Origin: Thermogemmatispora onikobensis
GTDB lineage: Bacteria > Chloroflexota > Ktedonobacteria > Ktedonobacterales > Ktedonobacteraceae
Direction of reading: 5' to 3'
DNA: 33,577 nucleotides
Assembly: GCF_001748285.1 (NCBI RefSeq)
Contig: NZ_BDGT01000074.1
Location: forward strand, 1 to 33,577
Shown: in pieces, positions 1 through 7,591 of the stretch
Numbering within the stretch: position 1 is the first letter of the stretch
Layout of the letters: every line of letters starts with the position of its first letter
The notes under the pieces: generated by a model
What the model was told of the DNA's origin: nothing
The model's input: the letters and a program-made list of their open reading frames with translations, nothing else
The model's database searches: none
Translations under genes and position numbers: made by a program

Positions 1-522
1 GATCAAATCCAGATGAAAATAGATCGTAAACAGGGGCAGCAGCAGAATCTGCAGCGGCACCATAATGCCCGCCAGGAAGAGCAGCAGTACGAAATTGCGC
101 CCACGCCAGCGCATGACTTCCAGAGCGAAGCCGGCGGGCACACTCAAGGCCAGAATCAGCGCCAGGGCTGGAAAGACGGTCAGGACACTGTTGAGAAAGT
201 AGAGACCGATATTGCCCGTAGTCCAGGCTTCCACATAGTTCTGCCAGTGCAAGCCCGCGGGCAGGGCCCACAATGGTTTGAGCGAGAACTCCGCGTCCTC
301 CTTCAATGAAGAGAGCAGCAGCCAGAGCAGCGGATACACCTCAATCACAAGCAAGAGCACCAGGAGAAGGCGCACAGGAAGGCGCCGGAGCCAGGACAGG
401 CGGCGCCTGCGCGACGGACGCGGAGAAGAAGGGTAGCCCTGCGGGGGCCGGCCAGGTGCTCGCCTGAAAAGCGGGGCCGGCGCGCGCCGGGACGACTGCG
501 TGACCACATCAGAGTGCATCAT
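1..522 (-). CDS. Carbohydrate ABC transporter permease, MalG-type (partial, C-terminus beyond window)
   Basis: Inner-membrane subunit of a binding-protein-dependent sugar importer. The minus frame is open from the left edge to tandem ATGs at 522 and 519, giving 174 residues of the N-terminal part. I see a basic, proline-rich cytoplasmic tail (residues 1-47), a first TM segment (about 48-70, LLLVLLLVIEVYPLLWLLL), the periplasmic stretch HWQNYVEAW, and a second and third TM (LNSVLTVFPALALILALSV; FVLLLFLAGIMVPLQILLLP). The last segment with MVPLQ is characteristic of MalG/AraQ-type permeases. A GGGGGAGGA Shine-Dalgarno site lies about 8 nt before the ATG. It follows the other permease by 131 nt on the same strand, so both probably belong to one importer operon. 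The EAA loop expected further on is outside the window. The longer-than-usual basic N-terminal tail is the only oddity. Confidence 0.9.
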   Translation of the reverse strand, partial: MMHSDVVTQSSRRAPAPLFRRAPGRPPQGYPSSPRPSRRRRLSWLRRLPVRLLLVLLLVIEVYPLLWLLLSSLKEDAEFSLKPLWALPAGLHWQNYVEAWTTGNIGLYFLNSVLTVFPALALILALSVPAGFALEVMRWRGRNFVLLLFLAGIMVPLQILLLPLFTIYFHLDLI

Positions 523-653
523 AGGAAACGGTCCTCCCCCTCTTTGATCTGTCGATCTGCCTCTCTCTCTTCCTCCCCAAGGGATGGGCGACGCACCAAT
601 CCGGGCTGTCACCAGACCTGGGCCTGGATGCTTCGACTTGGCTCCGCCCAGGC

Positions 654-1538
654 TCAGGCCACATCGCGGCGCGCCGAGCCAAAGATCATGACAGTCACCA
701 ACAAGCTCAGCACGGCCAGGGCCATTGCCAGTGTACTGCCGTAGCCGTACTGGCCATAAGAAAAAGCAGTATTGAACATATAGAGAGTCAGAGGCGTAGT
801 GGCCTGACCAGGGCCGCCCCCCGTCAGGGCCAGGACGCTGTCAAAGACCTTCAGGGTTCCATTGATACTGAAGATCAGAGCCGAGAGCAGGATCGGCAGC
901 AACAGCGGCAGGACCACATGCCAGACGAGGCGCAGGCCGGAGGCGCCGTCGACCCGCGCGGCCTCGATCAGCTCGGCGGGAATCTCCACCAGACCCGCGT
1001 AGAGCAGCACCGCGTAGAAGCCCATCGCGCGCCAGATATCCATGAGAGCCAGCACCCAGAAGGCCGTTGATCCCTGGCCCAGCCAAGCTTGAATCCAGCC
1101 ATCGAGATGCAGCAGCGCCAGCCCGGCATTCACCAGGCCATATTGCGGGGCAATGGCGAAGATCTTAGCGAAAAGCTGGGCCACGGCCACCGTCGGTAAC
1201 ACCACGGGAAAGAAGACCAGAGTACGCACCAGAGCCGAGGCCCGGCGCAGGTAGAACACATAGAGCAAAGCCAGCAGCAGGCCAAGCAGAATCTGGCCCG
1301 CGGTCACCGTCACCGCGTACTTCAGCGTAAAGACCAGGGCCTGCCAGAAGGCCGCATCACGCAGGAGCTGGCGGTAGTTCTGCAGCCCAACGAAATGGAA
1401 GCCACCGATAACATTGCCCTCGAAGAAGGTATAGACCAGCGACCAGACGACTGGCAGCAGCACCACGCCGCTATAGACCAGCAGAGCCGGCCCTACCAGG
1501 AGCAAGATCGCCCGCCGATCGCGCAAGATCTGTTCCAT
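654..1538 (-). CDS. Carbohydrate ABC transporter permease, MalF/UgpA-type
   Basis: The second membrane subunit of the sugar importer (294 aa), forming the translocation channel with the MalG-type partner. The chosen ATG at 1538 (MEQILRDRRAILLLVGPALL) has an AAGGGAG site about 9 nt upstream and gives the usual family start just before TM1. The open frame continues upstream to 1709, but those residues do not resemble a permease. About six TM segments are visible. The cytoplasmic EAA loop that docks on the ATPase is clear near the C-terminus (EAARVDGASGLRLVWHVVLP). The late segment FDSVLALTGGGPGQATTPL is typical of UgpA/LacF permeases. The substrate cannot be read from the sequence. No ATPase gene is visible; such importers often share a genome-wide MsmK-type ATPase. 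Confidence 0.93.
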   Translation of the reverse strand: MEQILRDRRAILLLVGPALLVYSGVVLLPVVWSLVYTFFEGNVIGGFHFVGLQNYRQLLRDAAFWQALVFTLKYAVTVTAGQILLGLLLALLYVFYLRRASALVRTLVFFPVVLPTVAVAQLFAKIFAIAPQYGLVNAGLALLHLDGWIQAWLGQGSTAFWVLALMDIWRAMGFYAVLLYAGLVEIPAELIEAARVDGASGLRLVWHVVLPLLLPILLSALIFSINGTLKVFDSVLALTGGGPGQATTPLTLYMFNTAFSYGQYGYGSTLAMALAVLSLLVTVMIFGSARRDVA

Positions 1539-1796
1539 ACAAAGAGCACTCCCTTCCTCTCTTGTCCTTTCCTTGCCTCTCCTTGTCAGCATAGCCCGCC
1601 CGGGACAGGAATCGCAGACGGCTATGTTTCCCCCAAGGCGGTGGTGCCGTAAGGAAGGCGCCGGAGCCGTGCCGCTGGCGGGCAAACAGCCAGGCAAGAG
1701 AAGGGGCATCCCCGGCCCGGCATGAACACGGCAAGGTCCGGCGCCTCACAACGCGGCGCTCACACCAGGATCGCGCGCCTGCCGTGTAGAGGAAGA

Positions 1797-3134
1797 TTAG
1801 CCCTGGTCAAGCGCCTGCTGAATGGTAGCCATAAATGTCTGTGGCGACATGGCTCCAGTCACCAGGGGAGCCGCGTTCTGCTGCGACAGAGTCGTGGCCT
1901 TAGTCGAGAAGAGGGCCTCAAACCAGAGCACCGGCTGCTTCACCTGACTGATCAGCGTGAGCACCAGCCGCGTCAAGGCTGGCACAGAGGCCGGTTGCTG
2001 ATGGACGACGAAGCCAGTGACGGCCCCTTCTTTCTGCAGGGCAACATCGCCGTAGTGCCGCGCCACGTAGGCCAGCCAGTCGCCGGCGGCGCTGGTATAG
2101 CGAGCCTGGTTGACCGAGGTAGTCTGGCCGGCATTCATCGGGGCCTGGTCGCTGGTCCCGCTGCCGCCGGCCACCGTTGGGAAAGGGAAATAGCCGATGG
2201 CCTCGGCCCCAATCTTGTTGCGTGCCGGATTATTGAAGTCGCGCAAGGCCCAGCTCCCCATGTAGAGGATAGCGGCCTTGCCCTGCAAAAAGAGATCTTC
2301 GGCTGGATCATAATCCAGCTCGGCGACGCCCTTTCCGAAATAGCCCTCTTTCCCCAGAGTAGCCACAGCCTGCGCGGCCTCAACGTAGCCAGGATCGGTG
2401 AGCTTCGCCTGCCCGTTTTTGACGCGCAGCAGGGCCTCGGGACCATACTTACGGAAGAGATAGTTGCCGAGCAGGCGCGTCAGGGGCCAGCCCTGGATGC
2501 CCGAGGCAGCGAAGGGCTGAACACCGTGCTGCTGCAACTGCGCGGCCAGGCGCACCAGCTCGTCCCAGGTCTGCGGCGGCTGTAGCCCGTAGCGCGCAAA
2601 GATAGTCTTGTTATACCAGAAGCCTTCAATGTTCAACTCGAAAGGGAGAGCCAGGAGCTGGTTATTGAAGAGCTGCTTGATGATGGTGATGGCGGCGGGC
2701 ACGAGCTGGTCGAGCACCCCCAGTTGACGGAAAGCCGCTTCCAGATCGAGCACCTGACCGCTCTTCTGCAGTTGGAGCAGCGTATCAACAGGCGGACTGT
2801 TGTAGAGCAGCGGCAGGGCGCCCTGGCCGGCCAGGAGCTGTACTTTCTGGTAGAGGTTGGTCTGGGCGATGTAGTCGACGGTGAAGCTCACGCCGGGGTG
2901 GCTCCTGGCGTAGTCGGCGGTGATGGTCTGGAGCACCAGAGGCCAGCCAGTGTCTGCTTGCTGGACCGAGAGGAAGTGAATGGCGAGCGAGCCGGAGCCA
3001 CTGCTCCCGCCGCCAGACTCGCCGCCGCAGCCGCTCAGCAGGGCGGCCAACCCGAGCGTGGCGCCCCCAGCCAGGCGCACGAATTGGCGCCGATTCAGCA
3101 GGGCCTTGGGGTCGAGATCGTCTGTGGTCTGCAT
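1797..3134 (-). CDS. Sugar ABC transporter substrate-binding lipoprotein
   Basis: Extracytoplasmic solute-binding protein (family 1, MalE/UgpB fold) that should capture a sugar and deliver it to the two permeases downstream. The start at 3134 (MQTTDDLDPK) has a GGAGG site about 10 nt upstream; the open frame reaches 3206 but the extra residues lie in a TGCAT repeat. The signal region has a twin-arginine-like motif NRRQFV (residues 14-19), a hydrophobic stretch, and a lipobox LSGC ending at Cys36, so the mature protein is probably a lipoprotein. A Gly/Ser linker follows. Family hallmarks include FWYNKTIFARYGLQPPQTWDE and FLQGKAAILYMGSWALRD. Length (445 aa) is normal. The gene is divergent from the ROK regulator at 3660, which suggests local sugar-responsive control. 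Ligand unknown. Confidence 0.93.
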   Translation of the reverse strand: MQTTDDLDPKALLNRRQFVRLAGGATLGLAALLSGCGGESGGGSSGSGSLAIHFLSVQQADTGWPLVLQTITADYARSHPGVSFTVDYIAQTNLYQKVQLLAGQGALPLLYNSPPVDTLLQLQKSGQVLDLEAAFRQLGVLDQLVPAAITIIKQLFNNQLLALPFELNIEGFWYNKTIFARYGLQPPQTWDELVRLAAQLQQHGVQPFAASGIQGWPLTRLLGNYLFRKYGPEALLRVKNGQAKLTDPGYVEAAQAVATLGKEGYFGKGVAELDYDPAEDLFLQGKAAILYMGSWALRDFNNPARNKIGAEAIGYFPFPTVAGGSGTSDQAPMNAGQTTSVNQARYTSAAGDWLAYVARHYGDVALQKEGAVTGFVVHQQPASVPALTRLVLTLISQVKQPVLWFEALFSTKATTLSQQNAAPLVTGAMSPQTFMATIQQALDQG

Positions 3135-3180
3135 AGGCGTCGATCCTCCTCTGGATTGCTGACCCAAGCAAGAGGGCCAG

Positions 3181-3211
3181 TGCATCTGCATTGCATCGCA
3201 TTGCATTGCAT
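3181..3211. repeat. Short TGCAT-type tandem repeat in the leader of the binding-protein gene
   Basis: The stretch reads as six near-perfect pentamers of TGCAT/CGCAT with one extra C. It lies 47 nt upstream of the binding-protein start codon (minus strand) and is in frame with an unlikely upstream extension of that gene. It may be a slippage-prone tract in the 5' leader; function unknown. Confidence 0.8.
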
Positions 3212-3478
3212 CGGCTCACCTCGCGTCGGCAGGCAGACAAACGCTGGCTCGCTGCGGCCCCTCTTTTCGCAGCGACCCGGGCGGCCTGCGTGGGCCCCGT
3301 TGCCCGCACTCCTTCGCTCTCAGTGAGTCTGATCTGCCATAATGGCGCGCTTCCTGGCTCCCGGCCCGCTTGCCGTCACTGGCGCTGCGGGCCAGCGCCG
3401 CGCTCTTCTTCCTGGTGCTGTTTGGCTTGCGTAGCTAACATACCCGGCGGCGGCAGGCTTCTCCTCGCCGCCGAAAAT

Positions 3479-3495
3479 TTAAGTAAGTAACTTAA
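3479..3495. promoter_or_regulatory. Operator-like inverted repeat, candidate ROK site 1
   Basis: TTAAGT and ACTTAA form a perfect inverted repeat separated by 5 bp. The word TAACTTAAG (3488-3496) recurs at 3644-3652 next to the ROK start. The site sits in an AT-rich island between divergent genes. ROK repressors commonly bind AT-rich palindromes beside their own gene and the sugar transporter. The assignment to this ROK protein is inference. Confidence 0.5.
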
Positions 3496-3570
3496 GTAAA
3501 AGCCGGGATTAGTAGATAGTATAGTCGGGTGCTGGGGGCTTGTCAATGGGCGGACGGAGAGGACTCGCCT

Positions 3571-3598
3571 CGGTTCGGTTCGGTTCTGTTCTGTTCGG
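3571..3598. repeat. CGGTT/CTGTT pentanucleotide tandem repeat upstream of ROK gene
   Basis: Five consecutive pentamers (CGGTT three times, then CTGTT twice) and a partial sixth. If the upstream ATG at 3540 were used, this would encode an odd Arg/Phe/Ser-rich segment unlike any ROK N-terminus, so I read it as noncoding leader. Confidence 0.75.
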
Positions 3599-3643
3599 CT
3601 CAGGCTTGACGTCAGGGGCTTTTTGCGCTACCATTTTCCTTAC

Positions 3644-3652
3644 TAACTTAAG
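3644..3652. promoter_or_regulatory. Candidate ROK operator site 2 next to the ROK start codon
   Basis: Carries the same TAACTTAAG core as the site at 3488-3496. It lies 7 nt before the proposed GTG start, where a bound repressor would block its own expression (autoregulation inferred). The wider context TTACTAACTTAAGAAAGG is AT-rich against the GC-rich surroundings. Confidence 0.45.
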
Positions 3653-3659
3653 AAAGGTG

Positions 3660-4928
3660 GTGACGGCACTGGGACAGCCGCGCAGGGCGGCGGATCGCTT
3701 TTTGATCCGCGGGATCAACCAGAGCATTGTCTTGAATCTCATTCGCTCCCGTGCCCCGATCTCGCGTCCGCAGCTGGCGGCCCTTTCGGGCCTGAGCCAG
3801 GTGACGGTGATTAAGATTGTCAATAGCCTGTTGGAGCGCCAGCTTATTCTGGAGCGTGAGGGGGTGGAGTCGACTGGTGGGCGCAGAGCCGGGCTGCTGG
3901 AGTTACACCCGGAGGGTGGTTTTGCCATTGGGCTCATACCGCAGCCCGATTCGTTGACGGCGGCCATTGTTAATCTGACGGGTGACCTGGTGGAGACGCG
4001 GCAATGGCCATTGGCGCTGGTTGGTCGGCAGCAGCGAGCGATGGAGCTGGTGGCGGACTGCGTTGAGGAGCTGCTGAGCGGCACTGAGCTGCCGCGGGCC
4101 CGGGTGATAGGGCTAGGGCTGGGCCTCAGTGGCCTGATCGATGCCGAGCGGGGCTGGTGCCTGCAGTCGCACATTCTCGGCTGGAAGGAGCTGCCGATCA
4201 GGGAGCCATTGGAGCAGCGGCTGGGTCTGCCGGTCTTTGTCGACAACGATGTCAACTGTTTAGCCATCTACGAGAAGCTCTTTGGTCTGGCGCAGGTCTA
4301 CACTCATGCGCTGGTTGTGGCCATTGGGCGTGGCGTGGGTCTGGGTTTGATCCTCAACGGCGATCTCTACCGAGGTGCTTTCGGGGGGGCGGGCGAGTTC
4401 GGGCATACTGTGGTTGCGCTCGATGGGCGACGCTGCAACTGTGGAAACCGTGGCTGTCTAGAGACCTATGTCTCGGAGGCTGGCATTGTGCAAAATTATC
4501 TAGAGGCTGTTCAGGCGGCGAGTGCGGCCCCGCTGCAACTTGATCCGCTCTGGCAGCCGCCTGTGCCGGCCCTGGGTGAGGTCATTGCGCGTGCCAGGGC
4601 GGGTGAAGAGGCGGCGCGCGCGGCCATTGGGCGTGCTGGTCTCCTCCTGGGGGTAGCCCTGGCCAATCTGGTCAATCTGCTCAATCCCGAATGCGTCATT
4701 CTCTCCAGTCCTGATACCTCTCTTGGGGTGAGTGATTTGCTTCTCGACTCACTGCGCGCCACATTTGACCGACATGTTTTTGCTCAGATGGGGCGCGACC
4801 TCTGCTTTCTAACGGTCAAGAAGCCGGGCTACGAGAGCTGGGCCCGAGGAGCGGGCAGCCTGGTGTTACGCCATTTCTTTGCGCCGCCGGCGCAGCTGCG
4901 TGCGGAGCAAGGGCTGCCGGAAAGCTAA
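3660..4928 (+). CDS. ROK family transcriptional regulator
   Basis: Sugar-responsive repressor with an N-terminal winged helix and a C-terminal sugar-kinase-like (ROK) domain. The HTH is recognisable at about residues 16-60 (INQSIVLNLIRSRAPISRPQ, then LSGLSQVTVIKIVNSLLER). The ROK part shows the DND motif (residues 195-197), GRGVGLGLILNGDLYRGAFG, and the zinc-binding CNCGNRGC signature (259-266) followed by LE. The start is uncertain. The longest frame begins at 3540 but its first 40 residues come from a pentanucleotide repeat. GTG at 3660 (or 3657) gives a normal ROK N-terminus, although an AGAAAGG tract lies too close for an ideal ribosome site. The gene is divergent from the ABC importer and probably regulates it and itself. 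Whether the ROK domain retains kinase activity is unknown; most HTH-ROK proteins do not. Confidence 0.9.
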   Translation: MTALGQPRRAADRFLIRGINQSIVLNLIRSRAPISRPQLAALSGLSQVTVIKIVNSLLERQLILEREGVESTGGRRAGLLELHPEGGFAIGLIPQPDSLTAAIVNLTGDLVETRQWPLALVGRQQRAMELVADCVEELLSGTELPRARVIGLGLGLSGLIDAERGWCLQSHILGWKELPIREPLEQRLGLPVFVDNDVNCLAIYEKLFGLAQVYTHALVVAIGRGVGLGLILNGDLYRGAFGGAGEFGHTVVALDGRRCNCGNRGCLETYVSEAGIVQNYLEAVQAASAAPLQLDPLWQPPVPALGEVIARARAGEEAARAAIGRAGLLLGVALANLVNLLNPECVILSSPDTSLGVSDLLLDSLRATFDRHVFAQMGRDLCFLTVKKPGYESWARGAGSLVLRHFFAPPAQLRAEQGLPES

Positions 4929-5268
4929 AGGGCTGAAGGATGGCAGGACGGGGGTGGTGCCAGCCTGCCTCTGCACGGCTTGCTCTCGCTTGTCCCCTCA
5001 GAAGGGGAGCAGATGATCCCTGTTTGTCCTCCCGCTGGGCTGGCGCTACGGCCTGCGCTCAGGTACTGTCTTCTCTATCAAATCAGAGCTGAGCTGAAGG
5101 GAACGGAGGCCACAGGCCACAGGCAGCCCTGGCCCATGATCGCCCGCGCCCGCCCTCCGGCGGCCAGCCGAACCAGCAGCCTGGCCTGTGCTGGTCTGCC
5201 TGACTGCGCTTCGCTTCGCTCCGCTCGTCTGCCTATGTCTTCGCTGACTTGCGGGAGGACCCACTGCC
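4929..5268. other. Intergenic region, no gene seen
   Basis: 340 bp between the ROK gene and the MFS gene, both on the plus strand. I see no credible coding frame. Two weak hairpins are present: GGCAGG/CCTGCC shortly after the ROK stop, and CCCCT-CAGA-AGGGG at 4994-5007. Neither has a T-run. A promoter for the downstream cluster is expected here but I found no convincing -35/-10 pair. Confidence 0.6.
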
Positions 5269-6585
5269 ATGAACCTTGAGCAAGGCCACAGCGGTCTCGT
5301 TACCCCCCAGCGTAGCCGTCTCCTCTCTCTGGACTGGTATCGCACCCTGCGCGGCTCCTCCAGGCATGCCTTCTGGGCCGCCTTCCTCGGCTACGCCCTC
5401 GATGCCTTCGACTACCAGATCTTTTCCTTCGTGCTGACGGCCACGGCGGCGGCCTTCGGGCTGACGACCGGTCAGTCGGGCCTGATTGCCACGGTGACGC
5501 TGGTCGTCTCGGCCTTCGGCGGCATTCTGGCCGGCGTCTTTGCTGACCTGATCGGGCGTGTCCGCACCTTGATGCTGACGATTGCCGTCTATTCGCTCTT
5601 TACTTTCCTCTCGGGCCTGGCGCCCAACTACGGCTTCCTGCTCCTGTTCCGCTCGCTCCAGGGTCTGGGCTTCGGTGGCGAGTGGGCCGCCGGCGCCATT
5701 CTCATCGCTGAGGTGGCCGATCCGGCCCAGCGCGGGCGTGTCTTGGGGATGGTGCAAAGCTCGTGGGCTGTCGGCTGGGGTCTGGCCCTCGTCGCCTATA
5801 CCCTGGTCTTCTCCTTCTTCCCGGTCTCCATCGCCTGGCGCATCTCCTTCTGCCTGGGCATCTTGCCTGGACTTCTGACCCTCTATGTGCGCTCGCGCGT
5901 GCCGGAGCCGGAGGTCTTTGTCCAGACGCGCGCCGCTGAGCAGCAGGCCGCCGGGGACCGGATGCCCAGTACCCGCAGCTCGCTGTTGCAGATCTTTCAG
6001 CCGGACCTGCTTGGGCGCACGCTGCCAGCCACCTTGCTGGCCATTGGGGCCCAGGGCGGCTATTATGCGATCTTTACCTGGCTGCCGACCTTCCTGAAGA
6101 CGGTGCGCCATCTCTCGGTGGTGGGCAGCGCTCCCTATCTGGCGGTGGTCATTATCGGCTCCTTCGTGGGCTATGTGACCAGCGGCTATATCAATGACTG
6201 GCTGGGCCGCCGTCCGACCTTTGCCATCTACGCTATTTGTAGCGCCGCCTTGATTTTCCTCTACACCCAGATTCCGAGCGGCGCGAATGGGCTGCTGCTG
6301 GTCCTGGGGGCGCCGCTGGGCTTCTTTGCTTCGGGCATCTTCAGCGGCTTCGGCTCTTTCTTGGCGGAGATCTTCCCGTCGCGGGCCCGCGGGGCTGGCC
6401 AGGGCTTCTGCTACAATTTCGGGCGTGGCGTGGGGGCCTTCTTCCCGACGATCATTGGCTTCCTCTCGGGAGCTATTGGCCTGGGGGGCGCCATCGGCTT
6501 CGGTGCCTGTGCTTATGCCCTCTGCCTGATCGCTCTCCTGCTGCTGCCGGAGACGCGCGGCAAGCGTCTGGTGGCCGTCGATTAG
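5269..6585 (+). CDS. MFS transporter, sialate/lactate:H+ symporter-like
   Basis: A 438-residue, 12-TM major facilitator, probably a proton-coupled importer of an organic acid. It resembles the SHS/NanT/aromatic-acid symporter branch: after TM4 it has FRSLQGLGFGGEWAAGA and then ADPAQRGRVLGMVQSSWAVG, both characteristic of that group. DLIGRVR follows TM2 and the second half has the counterpart INDWLGRRPTF. A GGGAGGA site precedes ATG 5269 by about 9 nt. It is followed on the same strand by a DUF1445 protein and hydantoinase A/B subunits, which suggests that it imports the substrate degraded by them. Substrate assignment by family alone is unsafe: candidates include 5-oxoproline, a glutamate derivative, or another carboxylate. 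Confidence 0.88.
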   Translation: MNLEQGHSGLVTPQRSRLLSLDWYRTLRGSSRHAFWAAFLGYALDAFDYQIFSFVLTATAAAFGLTTGQSGLIATVTLVVSAFGGILAGVFADLIGRVRTLMLTIAVYSLFTFLSGLAPNYGFLLLFRSLQGLGFGGEWAAGAILIAEVADPAQRGRVLGMVQSSWAVGWGLALVAYTLVFSFFPVSIAWRISFCLGILPGLLTLYVRSRVPEPEVFVQTRAAEQQAAGDRMPSTRSSLLQIFQPDLLGRTLPATLLAIGAQGGYYAIFTWLPTFLKTVRHLSVVGSAPYLAVVIIGSFVGYVTSGYINDWLGRRPTFAIYAICSAALIFLYTQIPSGANGLLLVLGAPLGFFASGIFSGFGSFLAEIFPSRARGAGQGFCYNFGRGVGAFFPTIIGFLSGAIGLGGAIGFGACAYALCLIALLLLPETRGKRLVAVD

Positions 6586-6655
6586 GCCGCGCCGCTGACT
6601 CGTTGCCGTGCTTTGCCTTCCTCCCTTGATCTGAAAGGAGGTTCTGACGACTGCC

Positions 6656-7471
6656 ATGCAGATGGAAGAACTCGCTCGCCTGAGCGCGGCGGAGGCGCGC
6701 CAGCTGATCCGCGCGGGCCGCTGGCGCCGTCCAACAACCGGGCTGGCCCTGGGCCATGTCCAGGCCAATCTGGTGATTCTGCCCGCCGACTGGGCTGAGG
6801 AGTTTGCTGAATTCTGTCGGCGCAATTCCCAGGCTCTTCCTCTGCTGGAAATGACGGCCCCAGGCGACCCTGAGCCGCGCCGCCTGGCGCCCGGGGCCGA
6901 TCTGCGCACCGATCTGCCGCGTTACCGTGTCTATCGCCAGGGCCGGCTGGTCGAAGAGCGGGAGGATCTCCTCCCGCTCTGGCGTCCCGATCTGGTGGCC
7001 TTCTTGCTTGGCTGCTCCTTCTCGGCGGAGCGCGCCTTGCTGGAGGCCGGGGTCCGTCTGCGTCATCTGGAGGAAGGGCGCAACGTGGCCATGTATCGCA
7101 CGAGCCGACCCTGTCAGGCCACGGCTCGCTTGCATGGGCCGCTGGTAGTGAGCATGCGCCCGATCAAAGGCGACCAGGTGGCGCGGGCCAGCGAGGTGAC
7201 GGCGTGCTATCCGCTGGCGCATGGGGCGCCGGTGCATTGCGGCGAGCCGCTGGCCCTGGGCATTGCCGATCTGGGACGGCCCGACTGGGGCGATCCCATC
7301 GCCGTGGCCCCCGACGAGGTGCCGGTCTTTTGGGCCTGTGGCGTCACACCGCAGGCGGTGATCATGGAGAGTCAGCCGCCGCTTGCTATCACTCACGCCC
7401 CGGGATATATGTTTATTACCGATTGGCGCGACCAGGAGATCGACCAGCGCACGAGCACGAACCCGCGCTGA
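6656..7471 (+). CDS. DUF1445 / D-glutamate cyclase-like protein (putative hydro-lyase)
   Basis: A 271-residue cytosolic protein of the DUF1445 family (YcsI, UPF0317, 'putative hydro-lyase'). Recognisable family blocks are RPTTGLALGHVQANLVILP (about residues 25-43), the FCRRNSQALPLLE block (53-65; usually FCxxNPxxCPLL), LVAFLLGCSFSAERALLEAG, YRTSRPC, and MRPIKGDQVARASEVT. In mammalian DGLUCY a DUF1445 domain belongs to an enzyme that cyclises D-glutamate to 5-oxo-D-proline; bacterial members are mostly annotated only as hydro-lyases. A strong AAAGGAGG site lies at 6634-6641, 14 nt before ATG 6656, which is long; ATG 6662 is an alternative. Placement directly before two oxoprolinase/hydantoinase subunits supports a glutamate/5-oxoproline role, but this remains inference. 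Confidence 0.85.
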   Translation: MQMEELARLSAAEARQLIRAGRWRRPTTGLALGHVQANLVILPADWAEEFAEFCRRNSQALPLLEMTAPGDPEPRRLAPGADLRTDLPRYRVYRQGRLVEEREDLLPLWRPDLVAFLLGCSFSAERALLEAGVRLRHLEEGRNVAMYRTSRPCQATARLHGPLVVSMRPIKGDQVARASEVTACYPLAHGAPVHCGEPLALGIADLGRPDWGDPIAVAPDEVPVFWACGVTPQAVIMESQPPLAITHAPGYMFITDWRDQEIDQRTSTNPR

Positions 7472-7591
7472 GCGCGTGAGGTGGGCCGGGCCGGGCCGGG
7501 CTGGACAGGTCGGGGTCATCGGCGCTGTGCTGGCCTGGCTCGCCTGCTGCTTGTCGTAGGAGAGGAGAGAGGACTGTCGAGGAGTACAGGA

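Noticed and set aside
3540-3659. ROK start at ATG 3540
   Set aside because: It would encode a pentanucleotide-repeat peptide and place an operator-like site inside the gene; GTG 3660 fits the family better, though not proven.
5233-6909. 558-residue minus-strand frame opposite the MFS gene
   Set aside because: Gln/Arg/Gly-rich shadow of a high-GC gene; the plus strand has a clear transporter with a ribosome site.
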